Shown: positions 9,288 to 20,800, numbered from the stretch's first letter. The stretch is DNA of 64,000 nt from Actinomycetes bacterium (GCA_021785695.1 JAJYEQ010000002.1:87565-151564), one strand, 5' to 3'. Numbers and translations: made by a program. The notes: generated from the sequence alone by a model not told the origin.

Positions 9288-10161
9288 GCGGGCCAGTCAT
9301 CGCTGTTGCGGATGGTTCACGCAAGTAAGCGAGCACGAGTTCATCGAGCGAGATGTTCTCGGCCACCCAGTCCTTCGGGAACTCCACCGACGCATCGATT
9401 CGCGCGACAAACTGAGTCTGTCGCCCGGCGTGCTGCGACTGGACGACAGCGAACAACGCGGCAACGCTCTCCGCGTCGTCAGTTGGCCCACTCAACACCA
9501 CGTGCTTGGACAGAAGTTCGTCAACCTGTCCCACCATCTGGACTCGACCGTGGCTCATCAAGATGAGGTAGTCGGCTACTCGTTCCAACTCGGATACGAC
9601 ATGCGAAGAGAAAATCACTGAAAGACCCTCTTCGGCCACGGCGGACATCACGACGGCCATTACTTCATGGCGTGCTAGCGGATCGAGCCGTGCGAGCGGC
9701 TCATCGAGCACAAGCAGGTCGGGCCGTCGAGCGAGCGCCAGTGCGAGGGCGAGTTGAGCCTGTTGGCCGCCGGAGAGCTTGCCGATTCGACGATCGAGCG
9801 GGATGTCGAGAGCCGCCAGGCGTGCTTCAGCGAGGTTCCGGTCGAAGTGCTGGTTCATATTGGCTGCCACGGTGAGCATTGCTCGCGCAGTGATGTGGCG
9901 ATATAACGGCGTCTCCTGGGCGACGAAGGCCACGCGTTCAAGGGAGTCGGGTGACCCGGCTCCAATCCCGCCGAGAACGGTTATCTCCCCGGTTGTTGGT
10001 GCGGTGAGTCCGACCGCACAGTGGAGCAAGGTCGTCTTACCGGCGCCGTTCGAGCCGACGAGGCCGACGATATGCCCTTCGGGTACCGCGAGGGTGCAGT
10101 CGCGGAGCGCCCAAGTGCCCCGATAGGACACACCGAGCCCGAAACTTTCGACGACGTTCAC
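9256..10161 (-). CDS. ABC transporter ATP-binding protein
   Basis: Walker A GSNGAGKTTLL, signature LSGGQQAQLALALALARRPDLLVLDEPLARLDP. Confidence 0.95.
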   Translation of the reverse strand: MNVVESFGLGVSYRGTWALRDCTLAVPEGHIVGLVGSNGAGKTTLLHCAVGLTAPTTGEITVLGGIGAGSPDSLERVAFVAQETPLYRHITARAMLTVAANMNQHFDRNLAEARLAALDIPLDRRIGKLSGGQQAQLALALALARRPDLLVLDEPLARLDPLARHEVMAVVMSAVAEEGLSVIFSSHVVSELERVADYLILMSHGRVQMVGQVDELLSKHVVLSGPTDDAESVAALFAVVQSQHAGRQTQFVARIDASVEFPKDWVAENISLDELVLAYLREPSATAMTGPLAVSANPAGR

Positions 10162-10661
10162 GCTGCTCCCCCTGTAGCGCCCGACTCGACGCGACGCTGG
10201 CGCGCTGTCTGTCGGTGCTCATCGTGCGGTCTACAAAAATCCCCTAACGCACTCGTGAACAGCGCGACGATGCCATCCTCATCAAGGCCGGTCGCTGCAG
10301 CTTCGCGCAGCCATCCCGTGACGAGACTGCGACGAAGCATCATCAGTTCGCTGAACCCCACCGTTTCCGGTGCCGCCTCCACGAAGGTGCCGAGACCCGG
10401 ACGCGCCCCGATGAGGCCTTTCTGCTCGAGATCCCGATATGCCTTGAGTACCGTGTTGGGATTGATCGACAGGGAAGTGACGACATCTCTAATTCGAGGG
10501 AGTTGGTCACCCCGGCGCAGGTAGCCGAGCCGGATCGCGTTCTCTACCTGTTGGACGAGTTGGAGATAGGTGGGCACGCCCGAGCGCTGGTCCAGCCGAA
10601 AAACGATGGAGGAACCGGATTCCGTCTCATCGGACGAGTTGTCGGCTTTATCTATCCTCAT
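10158..10661 (-). CDS. GntR family transcriptional regulator (YtrA subfamily)
   Basis: GVPTYLQLVQQVENAIRLGYLRRGDQLPRIRDVVTSLSINPNTVLKAYRDLEQKGLIGARPGLGTFV; start assigned at ATG 10661. Confidence 0.92.
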   Translation of the reverse strand: MRIDKADNSSDETESGSSIVFRLDQRSGVPTYLQLVQQVENAIRLGYLRRGDQLPRIRDVVTSLSINPNTVLKAYRDLEQKGLIGARPGLGTFVEAAPETVGFSELMMLRRSLVTGWLREAAATGLDEDGIVALFTSALGDFCRPHDEHRQTARQRRVESGATGGAA

Positions 10662-10668
10662 AGTTAAA

Positions 10669-10687
10669 GTGTACCAGAACTGGACAC
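10669..10687. promoter_or_regulatory. Candidate YtrA-type operator / promoter immediately upstream of the GntR gene
   Basis: GTGTACCAGAACTGGACAC, imperfect inverted repeat with CCAG-AA-CTGG core; minus-strand TACACT -10-like box 7 nt before the ATG. Confidence 0.5.
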
Positions 10688-11073
10688 AGTTCACGAGTGT
10701 TCTGCCCACACGTTGTTGACACCATCAGAGGGCGTTCCCTTGATAGACGTACAGAAGGCTTCATCAGATTCGTCTCCCTGATGACCATGTTGAGTCAGGA
10801 CCTCTGCCCGGGGCCGACGATCGCGTAGCGCTCCGGCGGTCAAGCGGGCTAACGGGACGATCTTCAAAATCGTTGATAACTGGGGTGTTTCAAAGGAACG
10901 GCGAATTCAACCGGTGAGCGCATCGGTCCGGTGAACTGTGAGAACACTTCAACGGGAGGACCGACGTGCAGGGACATCACGGACATCTCAGTCGCGAACA
11001 GAAGCAGCTCGCGAGATCGGCTGCACCGGGCCGATGGTCGGGCTCATGGTGCGCGATAGGCGCTCGCTCGATG

Positions 11074-11448
11074 CTAAGCCCTTCGGCTGGACACCACGCC
11101 CGGGCGGCCTGACCACTGACCGACCTCGACCGCGCTGAGTCGCGACAGGTGTAGCGAGGCGATGAGATCCAACTTCACCAAGCGAATCCGGCTCAGCTGG
11201 TCACGCTCGGTCGACGGGGCCCAGGTGGGTCCCTCGGTCTCAGCCCACAAGTCAAGCATCTCAGCCACCGAGAGGCGTCGCGCGGCAACTGTAGAGGGTC
11301 TGAGGGTCATCTCCGCGGCCACTCGCTGGGCATCCTTCCTCGGTCCGCGCACGCTCCGGCTGACCTGCACTGGACGGCCCTTTTCATCCTTGCCCGCGAA
11401 GCCGCTCACCCCCCAGACGCCCCGCCGTCGTTTTCGTATCGTCGCCAC
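11074..11448 (-). pseudogene. Truncated tyrosine recombinase (phage integrase), N-terminal part only
   Basis: VATIRKRRRGVWGVSGFAGKDEKGRPVQVSRSVRGPRKDAQRVAAEM...LSVAEMLDLWAETEGPTWAPSTERDQLSRIRLVKLDLIASLHLSRLSAVEVGQW then stop; no catalytic R-H-R-Y domain follows. Confidence 0.78.
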
Positions 11449-11467
11449 GGATTCCAACGGTCGCGTG

Positions 11468-11488
11468 GTAGGGCTGAAGTAGGGATGA
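11468..11488 (+). repeat. GTAGGGCTGA / GTAGGGATGA direct pair (candidate integrase arm-type sites)
   Basis: GTAGGGCTGA at 11468-11477, GTAGGGATGA at 11479-11488, between the integrase start and the acyl-CoA dehydrogenase 3' end. Confidence 0.45.
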
Positions 11489-11534
11489 AATCCGAAACGT
11501 CGTGAAAAGTTGCCTCGACTCGGAGAGAAAGACC

Positions 11535-12677
11535 CTACTTGAGCAGGTGCTTTGCCACCACGACGCGCTGGATCTGGTTGGTGCCCTCGTAGATCTGGGT
11601 GATCTTGGCGTCGCGCATGAACCGCTCCACGGGGAAGTCCTTGGTGTAGCCGTAGCCGCCGAGGAGCTGGACCGCGTCGGTCGTGACGCTCATCGCCGTG
11701 TCGGAGGCGAAGCACTTGGCGGCCGCCGTGAGGTAGCTCAGACGGTGGTCGGGATCACCCGCGTCGATCGTCGCGCAGGCCTCGTAGACGAGGGCCCGGG
11801 CCGCTTCGGTCCGGATGGCCATGTCGGCGATCATGAACCGCAGTCCCTGCAGGTCGCTCAAGTGGCCCCCGAAGGCCTGCCGCTGGGGCAGGTACTGCGC
11901 CGCGTAGTCGACGGCGGCCTGCGCGATGCCCACCGCCTGCGCGCCGATCGTGGGGCGGGAGCGGTCAAGGGTGTGCATGGCGATCTTGAAGCCATCACCC
12001 TCCTCGCCGATGCGGTGGGACAGGGGCACGCGCACGTCGCGGAGCACCACCTCGCCGGTCGGCGACGCCCGCAGGCCCATCTTGTCCTCGTGCTGGGGGA
12101 ACTCCAGCCCCCACGACTTCTCCACCAGGAAGCACGTGATCCCCCGACCCCCGGCAGCCGGGTCGGTGGACGCGAAGACCGTGTAGGTGTCCGACACGCC
12201 GGCGTTGGTGATCCAGTACTTGGAGCCGTTGAGGATGTAGGAGTCGCCGTCGCGCACCGCGCGCGTGCGCATCGCCGCGACGTCGGAGCCGGCGTCGGCC
12301 TCCGAGAGGCAGTAGCTGGCCTGGATCTCGCCACTGGCGATGCGTGGCAGGTACGCGTGCTTGATCTCCTCGGAGGCGAAGTTCATGACCGGCAGCGTGC
12401 CCAGCTTGGAGATGAGCAGGGTCACCGATGTCGAGGCGCAGCCGCGCGCCACCTCCTCGGCCATGATCGCCTGGGTCACCATGTCGGCGCCGGCCCCGCC
12501 GTAGGCCTCGGGGACCCCCAGGGCCGGCAGCCCCATCTCCACGCAGGCGTCGAAGCTGTCTTGGGGGAACTCCTGCTCGCGGTCGTAGCGCGCGGCGTTG
12601 GGGGCGACGCGCTGATCGACGAAGGTCCGTAGGACGTCGCGGAACGCCCGATGCTCATTGGTCAATACGAACGACAT
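11535..12677 (-). CDS. Acyl-CoA dehydrogenase
   Basis: YCLSEADAGSDVAAMRTRAVRDGDSYILNGSKYWITNAG...QLLGGYGYTKDFPVERFMRDAKITQIYEGTNQIQRVVVAKHLLK. Confidence 0.96.
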   Translation of the reverse strand: MSFVLTNEHRAFRDVLRTFVDQRVAPNAARYDREQEFPQDSFDACVEMGLPALGVPEAYGGAGADMVTQAIMAEEVARGCASTSVTLLISKLGTLPVMNFASEEIKHAYLPRIASGEIQASYCLSEADAGSDVAAMRTRAVRDGDSYILNGSKYWITNAGVSDTYTVFASTDPAAGGRGITCFLVEKSWGLEFPQHEDKMGLRASPTGEVVLRDVRVPLSHRIGEEGDGFKIAMHTLDRSRPTIGAQAVGIAQAAVDYAAQYLPQRQAFGGHLSDLQGLRFMIADMAIRTEAARALVYEACATIDAGDPDHRLSYLTAAAKCFASDTAMSVTTDAVQLLGGYGYTKDFPVERFMRDAKITQIYEGTNQIQRVVVAKHLLK

Positions 12678-12697
12678 AGTTCTTCTTTCACTGAGGA

Positions 12698-13150
12698 CTA
12701 CGCCAGCGCCACCAGGCGCTCGGCACTGACGGCGTCGACGAAGGCGCGCTGGCGCACGTAGCTGTGGCCCAGCCCCCGAAAGGGCTGCGCCACGGCGTCG
12801 CTCACCGACTCTCCCGGCACGAGGCCGAGGACCGACATCGCCGTGCGCACGTCATCGAGGTTGGGGCCCCGGCCGATGAGGCTGGCGCGCTTGGCGGCCA
12901 GCAGGGCCACGCCGAGCGCGACTTCGTGGCTGTCGTGCTCGTGCTCGAAGTCCAGCGCGGCCACGGCACGCGCCGCCAGGGTCAGAGCGAAGCCAGCGCC
13001 GGGCGCGGGCGTGCCGTGCTGGGGACCCCCAGTGCGGTGCGGGCCCCGCTGCAGGCCGACCTTGGGCCGCGCGGGCACCGGGGGCGCGACGGGAGTCGTC
13101 GGCCGTACGGCCCCGGCCGCCGGCACGGGAACAAACACTGGCTGGGTCAC
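12698..13150 (-). CDS. Hypothetical protein
   Basis: 150-aa ORF fitting the operon gap between acyl-CoA dehydrogenase and ilvE; Pro-rich N-terminus. Confidence 0.6.
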   Translation of the reverse strand: MTQPVFVPVPAAGAVRPTTPVAPPVPARPKVGLQRGPHRTGGPQHGTPAPGAGFALTLAARAVAALDFEHEHDSHEVALGVALLAAKRASLIGRGPNLDDVRTAMSVLGLVPGESVSDAVAQPFRGLGHSYVRQRAFVDAVSAERLVALA

Positions 13151-13173
13151 CTGTCGAGCCTACCCCTGGCGCG

Positions 13174-14103
13174 TTAGGCGACCGTGAGCCAACCCTGGTA
13201 GCGCTCGAGCTCGCCGCGCACCGCCTGGAAGTAGGTCTCCTGGAGCCGCGAGGTGATCGGGCCGGGGCGCCCGTCGCCGACGCTGCGGTCGTCGACCGAC
13301 GCGATCGGCACGACCTCGGCCGCGGTACCGGTGAGGAACGCCTCGTCGGCCAGGTACAGGTCCGTGCGGATGAGCGTCTCGAAGCGAACCTCGTAGCCCA
13401 GGTCGGACGCGATGCTCACGACCGTCTCCTGCGTGATGCCGGGCAGGGCCCCCGCGATCGAGGGCGGCGGCGTCAGCACCACCCCGTTACGCACGACGAA
13501 GAGGTTCTCGCCGGTGCACTCCGAGATGCGGCCATCGGGTCCCAGCATGATCGCCTCGTCGTAGCCGGCCTTGATGGCCTCGATCTTGGCCAGTCCCGAG
13601 TTGAGGTACATCCCGGTGCCCTTGGCGGCGGTGGGCATGGCGTTGGGGTCGTGGCGCTGCCAGCTGGAGATCTTCATGCGAACCCCCCGGGCCAGCCCCT
13701 CGTCGCCGAGGTAGGCGCCCCACGGCCAGGCCGCGATCGCCACGCGCACCGGGGCGTTCAGCGGGTTCACGCCCATCTCGCCGTAGCCCAGGTACACCAG
13801 CGGCCGGATGTAGCAGCCACCGGGCAGGTCGTTGACGCGCACGGTCTCGAGCACCGCGTCGCACAGCTCGTCGAGCGTGAAGGGCACCTCGATCATGAGG
13901 ATCTTGCAGCTGCGCAGCAGCCGGGCCATGTGCTCGCGGAGCCGGAAGACGGCCACGCCGCGACTCGTGGGGTACGCGCGGACGCCCTCGAAGGCCCCGG
14001 TCCCGTAGTGCAGGCCGTGGCTCAGCACGTGGGTCGTCGCGTCGGCCCAGTCGACCAGCGTCCCGTCCATCCAGATCTTGCTTGTCTCGGTGATCGGCAT
14101 CAC
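13174..14103 (-). CDS. ilvE: Branched-chain amino acid aminotransferase
   Basis: [39 protein letters not shown]...[34 protein letters not shown]. Confidence 0.95.
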   Translation of the reverse strand: MMPITETSKIWMDGTLVDWADATTHVLSHGLHYGTGAFEGVRAYPTSRGVAVFRLREHMARLLRSCKILMIEVPFTLDELCDAVLETVRVNDLPGGCYIRPLVYLGYGEMGVNPLNAPVRVAIAAWPWGAYLGDEGLARGVRMKISSWQRHDPNAMPTAAKGTGMYLNSGLAKIEAIKAGYDEAIMLGPDGRISECTGENLFVVRNGVVLTPPPSIAGALPGITQETVVSIASDLGYEVRFETLIRTDLYLADEAFLTGTAAEVVPIASVDDRSVGDGRPGPITSRLQETYFQAVRGELERYQGWLTVA

Positions 14104-15122
14104 AACCTCGCTATCAGCTGCTGGGTGATCTGCGCGGTGGAGCCGTGCAGCACCCGATCCTGCAAGTCTGCCACCGCGGCCAGGACCCGTCGTGCGGCGT
14201 CGGCCTCACCGAGGTGCTCGAGCATCAGGCCGGCCGAGGCCACCGCCGCCAGCGGGTTGGCCCGCCCGGTCCCCACGATGTCGTGAGCGGCCCCGTGCAC
14301 CGGCTCGAACATCGAGGGCCCCGTGCGCTCCGGGTTGAGGTTGGCGCTGGCCGCGAAGCCGATGCCGCCCGCGACCGCTCCGGCGAGGTCCGAGAGGATG
14401 TCGCCGAACAGGTTGTCGGTCACGATGACCCCGTAGCGCGCCGGATCCTCGACCAGGTAGATGCACGCCGCGTCGACGTGGTTGTAGTCGACGCTGACCT
14501 CGGGGTAGGCCGCAGCGACCTCGGCGACCACCCGACTCCACAGATCGCCGGCGAAGGTCAGGACGTTGGTCTTGTGCACCAGCGTCAGGCGCGGCCGCGC
14601 CAGCTGGCGCGCACGCTCGAAGGCGTAGCGCACGCAGCGCTCGACGCCGAAGCGCGTGTTCACCGATCCCTGCGTCGCGACCTCCTGGGACGTCCCGCGC
14701 CTCAGGATCCCCCCCTCGCCGGCGTAGGGTCCCTCGGTGTTCTCGCGCACGATCGCGAAGTCGCAGCCCGCGGCCAGCGAGCCGGCGGCGCCGTGGAACG
14801 GCCGGTAGTTGATGTACAGGTCGAGGCCGAAGCGCAGGCGCAGCAGCAGGCCCCGCTCGAGGACCCCCCCGGGGATCCGGGAGTCACCGATGGCCGGGCC
14901 GATCGCGCCCAGGACGATGGCGTCGAATCCCCGCAGCGCCTCGAGCGTGGCGTCGTCGAGCACGAACCCGTCGCGCAGGTAGCGCGCGGCGCCCAGGTCG
15001 AACGACTCGGTGGCCAGGCGCACGCCCGCCGCCCCCACGACCGCCAGCGCGGCCTCGGTGACCTCAGGACCGATGCCGTCGCCCCCGATCACCGCGATTC
15101 GATGCCCCTGATGATCTGGCAC
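14100..15122 (-). CDS. leuB: 3-isopropylmalate dehydrogenase family protein
   Basis: [19 protein letters not shown]...[12 protein letters not shown]...[25 protein letters not shown] start at 15122 preferred; overlaps ilvE start by 4 nt. Confidence 0.9.
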   Translation of the reverse strand: MPDHQGHRIAVIGGDGIGPEVTEAALAVVGAAGVRLATESFDLGAARYLRDGFVLDDATLEALRGFDAIVLGAIGPAIGDSRIPGGVLERGLLLRLRFGLDLYINYRPFHGAAGSLAAGCDFAIVRENTEGPYAGEGGILRRGTSQEVATQGSVNTRFGVERCVRYAFERARQLARPRLTLVHKTNVLTFAGDLWSRVVAEVAAAYPEVSVDYNHVDAACIYLVEDPARYGVIVTDNLFGDILSDLAGAVAGGIGFAASANLNPERTGPSMFEPVHGAAHDIVGTGRANPLAAVASAGLMLEHLGEADAARRVLAAVADLQDRVLHGSTAQITQQLIARL

Positions 15123-15228
15123 GTCCCTCCTCCGTCGGCCCCAGTCTGCTTGGCCCGTGCGCGCGGGGCAAACCCAGCGACCGCGATCGGGCCTCCCACT
15201 AAAGTGAGGGCCTACCGAGGAGCGGGGC

Positions 15229-15702
15229 ATGGCGGGCGAGATACACCGGATCACCAAGGAGACTCTCGACAAGCTGCGCGAGGAGTACCACCACCTGACC
15301 ACGGTGGGCCGAACGGAGATCGCCCGCGTCATCGAGGCCGCCCGCTCGCTGGGCGACCTGTCGGAGAACGGCGACTACCACGCGGCCAAGGACGAGCAGG
15401 GCAAGATGGAGTCCCGGATTCGCCACATTGACCAGGTCATCCGGCACCACGAGCTGGTCGAGCGCGACGAGAACGCCGCCATCGTCCAGTACGCCAGCAT
15501 CGTCGAGCTGATCTACCTCGACGATCCCGACGAGCGCCAGGAGTTCTTCGTGGGATCCATCGAGGAGCGCCCGGGTGGGGTCATGGTGGCCTCGCCCACC
15601 TCGCCCCTGGGCTCCGCCCTGCTCAACCACGCGGTGGGCGACGAGCTGGACTACGAGGCGCCCTCGGGCACCTTGCGCGTGCGCATCACCGGAATCCGCT
15701 GA
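15229..15702 (+). CDS. greA: Transcription elongation factor GreA
   Basis: [50 protein letters not shown]...[32 protein letters not shown]. Confidence 0.93.
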   Translation: MAGEIHRITKETLDKLREEYHHLTTVGRTEIARVIEAARSLGDLSENGDYHAAKDEQGKMESRIRHIDQVIRHHELVERDENAAIVQYASIVELIYLDDPDERQEFFVGSIEERPGGVMVASPTSPLGSALLNHAVGDELDYEAPSGTLRVRITGIR

Positions 15703-15703
15703 C

Positions 15704-17107
15704 GTGGCCGGGCGCACGCTCTACGACCGGCTCTACGACGAGCACCTGGCGTGGACGGCCCCCGGGGAGACCCCCCTCTTGTACGTCGACCTGCACCTGG
15801 TCCACGAGGTCACCAGCCCCCAGGCCTTTGACGGACTGCGCATCGCCGGCCGCCGCGTGCGCCGGCCCGATCGCACCTTGGCCACGGCCGACCACAACGT
15901 CCCCACCGACCCGCCCGCCACACCGGTGGCCGACCCCATCTCGGCTCGCCAGCTCGACGTCTTGGACGAGAACTGCCGCGAGTTCGGCATCACCGTGTTC
16001 CCCCGCGGCCACGAGAACCAGGGCATCGTCCACGTGATCGGGCCCGAGCTGGGGGTGACCCAGCCCGGCATGACCATCGTCTGTGGCGACTCGCACACTT
16101 CGACGCACGGCGCGGTCGGGGCCCTGGCCTTCGGCATCGGGACCAGCGAGGTCGAGCACGTGCTGGCGACCCAGACGCTGCCCCAGGAGCGCGCCGTGAC
16201 CCTCGCGGTCACCGTGGAGGGCGAGCTGCGCGCCGGGGTCAGCGCCAAGGACCTGGCGCTGTCCATCGTGGCGACCCTGGGGACCGGGGGCGGGACTGGC
16301 TCGGTGATCGAGTTCCGGGGCTCGGCGATTCGTGCGCTCTCGATGGAGGGGCGCATGACCGTGTGCAACATGAGCATCGAGGCCGGGGCGCGCGCGGGCC
16401 TGGTGGCCGTCGACGACACCACGATCGCCTACCTCCTGTCTCGTCCCGCCATCGCGAGCCGCCACGATCGCGACCAGCTCGTCGAGCGGTGGCGCAGCTA
16501 CGTGAGCGACGACGACGCCATCTTCGACCGCGAGGTCGTCCTGGACGCGTCTCAGATCACTCCCTCGGTGACGTGGGGAACCAATCCCGCCCAGGTGGTC
16601 GCGCTCGCCGGGGCCGTCCCCGACCCCGAGGAGCTGCCCGCGGGACCCGAGCGCGAAGCCGCGCAGCGGGCGCTGCGCTACATGGGCCTGGCGCCCGGCA
16701 CGCGCATGCGCGACGTCCCCGTCGACGTCGTCTTCATCGGCTCGTGCACCAACTCCCGCCTCGAGGACCTGCGCGCCGCGGCCGCCGTGGCGGCCGGCCA
16801 CCGGGTCGCCGCGGGCGTCCGGGCACTGGTGGTGCCGGGCTCACACCGGGTCAAGCAGGCCGCCGAGGCCGAGGGGCTGGACCGCGTCTTCGCGGAGGCT
16901 GGCTTCGAATGGCGCGAGCCGGGGTGCTCGATGTGCCTCGGGATGAATCCCGATCAGCTGGCCCCGGGCCAGCGCAGCGCCTCGACCTCGAACCGGAACT
17001 TCGAGGGCCGCCAGGGCCGGGGCGGGCGCACGCACCTGGTCTCGCCCGCCGTGGCGGCCGCCACGGCCCTCGTGGGCCGCTTCGCCGACCCCCGCGAGGT
17101 CGCCTGA
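15704..17107 (+). CDS. leuC: 3-isopropylmalate dehydratase large subunit
   Basis: [14 protein letters not shown]...[35 protein letters not shown]...[20 protein letters not shown] start 2 nt after the greA stop. Confidence 0.95.
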   Translation: MAGRTLYDRLYDEHLAWTAPGETPLLYVDLHLVHEVTSPQAFDGLRIAGRRVRRPDRTLATADHNVPTDPPATPVADPISARQLDVLDENCREFGITVFPRGHENQGIVHVIGPELGVTQPGMTIVCGDSHTSTHGAVGALAFGIGTSEVEHVLATQTLPQERAVTLAVTVEGELRAGVSAKDLALSIVATLGTGGGTGSVIEFRGSAIRALSMEGRMTVCNMSIEAGARAGLVAVDDTTIAYLLSRPAIASRHDRDQLVERWRSYVSDDDAIFDREVVLDASQITPSVTWGTNPAQVVALAGAVPDPEELPAGPEREAAQRALRYMGLAPGTRMRDVPVDVVFIGSCTNSRLEDLRAAAAVAAGHRVAAGVRALVVPGSHRVKQAAEAEGLDRVFAEAGFEWREPGCSMCLGMNPDQLAPGQRSASTSNRNFEGRQGRGGRTHLVSPAVAAATALVGRFADPREVA

Positions 17108-17724
17108 TGCTCGCCGTCTCCGTGCTCGAGGGACGCGCGGTCCCGCTGCGTCGGGCCGAGGTGGACACCGACCAGATCATCCCCTCCGCGTGGCTCAAGC
17201 GGGTCGAGCGCTCCGGGTTCGGTCGGGGCCTGTTCTCCGAGTGGCGCGACGACCCCGCCTTCGTGCTCAATCAGCCCTCCTACCAGGGAGCGACGATCCT
17301 GGTCGCCGGCCCGCACTTCGGCATCGGCTCCTCGCGCGAGCACGCCGTGTGGGCACTCCTCGACTACGGCTTCCGGGCGGTGATCGCGCCGTCGTTCGGC
17401 GACATCTTCCGCACCAATGCGGGCAAGCAGGGCTTGGTCGTCGTGCCGCTGGACAGCGCCGACGTCGACGAGCTCACCGACTGGATCACCGACGAGCCCG
17501 ACCTGGCCATCGTCGTCGACGTCGAGCACGGCCGGGTCGAGGTGCCCGCCCGCGGCTGGCAGCGGGACTTCGCGATGGACGACTGGACCCGCCAGCGCCT
17601 GATCAACGGCTGGGATGACGTCGGGCTCGCCCTGCGCCACGTCGAGGCGATCGACGCCTTCGAGGACGCCAGCACGACCCCCTCTCTGGCGGGCCTGTTC
17701 GACGGCTCGGGCCACCTCGTTTGA
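17107..17724 (+). CDS. leuD: 3-isopropylmalate dehydratase small subunit
   Basis: RAEVDTDQIIPSAWLKRVERSGFGRGLF...PHFGIGSSREHAVWALLDYGFRAVIAPSFGDIFRTNAGKQGL. Confidence 0.95.
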   Translation: MLAVSVLEGRAVPLRRAEVDTDQIIPSAWLKRVERSGFGRGLFSEWRDDPAFVLNQPSYQGATILVAGPHFGIGSSREHAVWALLDYGFRAVIAPSFGDIFRTNAGKQGLVVVPLDSADVDELTDWITDEPDLAIVVDVEHGRVEVPARGWQRDFAMDDWTRQRLINGWDDVGLALRHVEAIDAFEDASTTPSLAGLFDGSGHLV

Positions 17725-17784
17725 CGCCTCAGGGCCCCTGGCCGCTCGGGTAGGGTCGTGCCAGACCGCGACCTGAGGAGGCCC

Positions 17785-18789
17785 ATGACTCTCGACCAGT
17801 TCCCGCGCTACCCGCTGCGTTTTGGCCCGTCGCCCCTCCAGCACCTCGACCGTCTCAGCGAGTACCTGGGCGGCGCAACCATCTGGGCCAAGCGCGAAGA
17901 CGTGAACTCCGGACTGGCCTTCGGCGGCAACAAGGTCCGCAAGCTCGAGTATCTGGTGGCCGACGCCCTGGCTCACGGCGCCGACACGCTGGTCTCCATC
18001 GGCGGCGTCCAGTCCAACCACACCCGCCAGGTCGCCGCCGCCGCCGCGGCGGTCGGTCTCAAGTGCGTGCTGATCCAGGAGAGCTGGGTCGACTGGCCCG
18101 ACGTCACCTACGACCGCGTGGGCAACATCCTCCTGTCACGACTCATGGGAGCCGACGTGCGCATCGTCCAGGCACCCTTCGGCATCGCGGCCAAGGAGAG
18201 CTGGCAGGGCGTCATCGACGAGCTGGTCGCGCACGGCCGGCGACCCTACGCCATCCCGGCGGGAGCGTCGGACCACCCCCTCGGCGGTCTGGGGTTCGCG
18301 AGCTGGGCTCTGGAGCTCGAGGAGCAGGAGCGCGAGATGGGCGTCACCTTCGACTACGTGGTGGTCTGCTCGGTCACCGGGTCGACGCAGGCGGGCATGG
18401 TCGCGGGGTTCGCCCTGTCGGGCCGTGAGCGCCAGGTGATCGGGATCGACGCCTCGGCCCGCCCCGACGAGACGCGCGCGCAGGTGACCCGCATCGCCCA
18501 GGCGACCGCCGAGCTGATCGGCGCCCGGGCGATCAGCGAGGACGACATCGTCCTCGATGAGCGCTACCACGCGGGCACCTACGGCATCCCCGACGACCGC
18601 ACCGTCCACGCGATCCGCCTGGGTGCCTCGCTGGAGGCGATGATCACCGACCCGGTCTACGAGGGCAAGTCGCTGGCCGGGCTCATCGACCTGGTCCAGC
18701 GCCACGAGATCGAGCCCGAGGCCAACGTCCTGTTCGCGCACCTGGGGGGCCAGCCAGCCCTGAACGGCTACGCCAGCCTCTTCAGCTGA
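17785..18789 (+). CDS. acdS: 1-aminocyclopropane-1-carboxylate deaminase
   Basis: [54 protein letters not shown]...[17 protein letters not shown]...[14 protein letters not shown]; Glu in VYEGKS and Leu in AHLGG are ACC-deaminase-type. Confidence 0.9.
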   Translation: MTLDQFPRYPLRFGPSPLQHLDRLSEYLGGATIWAKREDVNSGLAFGGNKVRKLEYLVADALAHGADTLVSIGGVQSNHTRQVAAAAAAVGLKCVLIQESWVDWPDVTYDRVGNILLSRLMGADVRIVQAPFGIAAKESWQGVIDELVAHGRRPYAIPAGASDHPLGGLGFASWALELEEQEREMGVTFDYVVVCSVTGSTQAGMVAGFALSGRERQVIGIDASARPDETRAQVTRIAQATAELIGARAISEDDIVLDERYHAGTYGIPDDRTVHAIRLGASLEAMITDPVYEGKSLAGLIDLVQRHEIEPEANVLFAHLGGQPALNGYASLFS

Positions 18790-18939
18790 CCGCCGCGCCG
18801 AGGGCTCTCGCGTCGCGGGCCCGGTCTCGGGTGCGGTGGCGCCACGGGGCCCCGGTGCGAGGACCCCAACGACCACAGCGGTCCGGTCGAGCGTCGCGCC
18901 CCCCTTGGCTGAGGGCACGCCACCAGCGTGCGGGGGTCC

Positions 18940-20746
<1,807 letters not shown>

Positions 20747-20800
20747 ACTGCGACCCCCGACCGGCGAGTCGCGGCGAGACCGACGGCTAGGGTGGGGCCG

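Larger units (their letters stand above)
7700..11612. mobile_element. Putative decayed integrative element inserted in the 3' end of an acyl-CoA dehydrogenase gene
   Basis: Direct duplication of acyl-CoA dehydrogenase 3' end at both ends, truncated tyrosine integrase at one end, paired GTAGGGATGA motifs at both ends, visibly lower GC than flanks. Confidence 0.55.

Noticed and set aside
10938-11138. 66-aa plus-strand ORF with HTH-like EAAREIGCTGPMVGLMVRDRR
   Set aside because: Could be an excisionase remnant, but similarity is too weak and it overlaps the integrase fragment.
11074-11715. 213-aa minus-strand ORF as a single intact protein
   Set aside because: N-terminal part is an out-of-frame read of the acyl-CoA dehydrogenase 3' end; only the integrase portion from about 11448 is credible.
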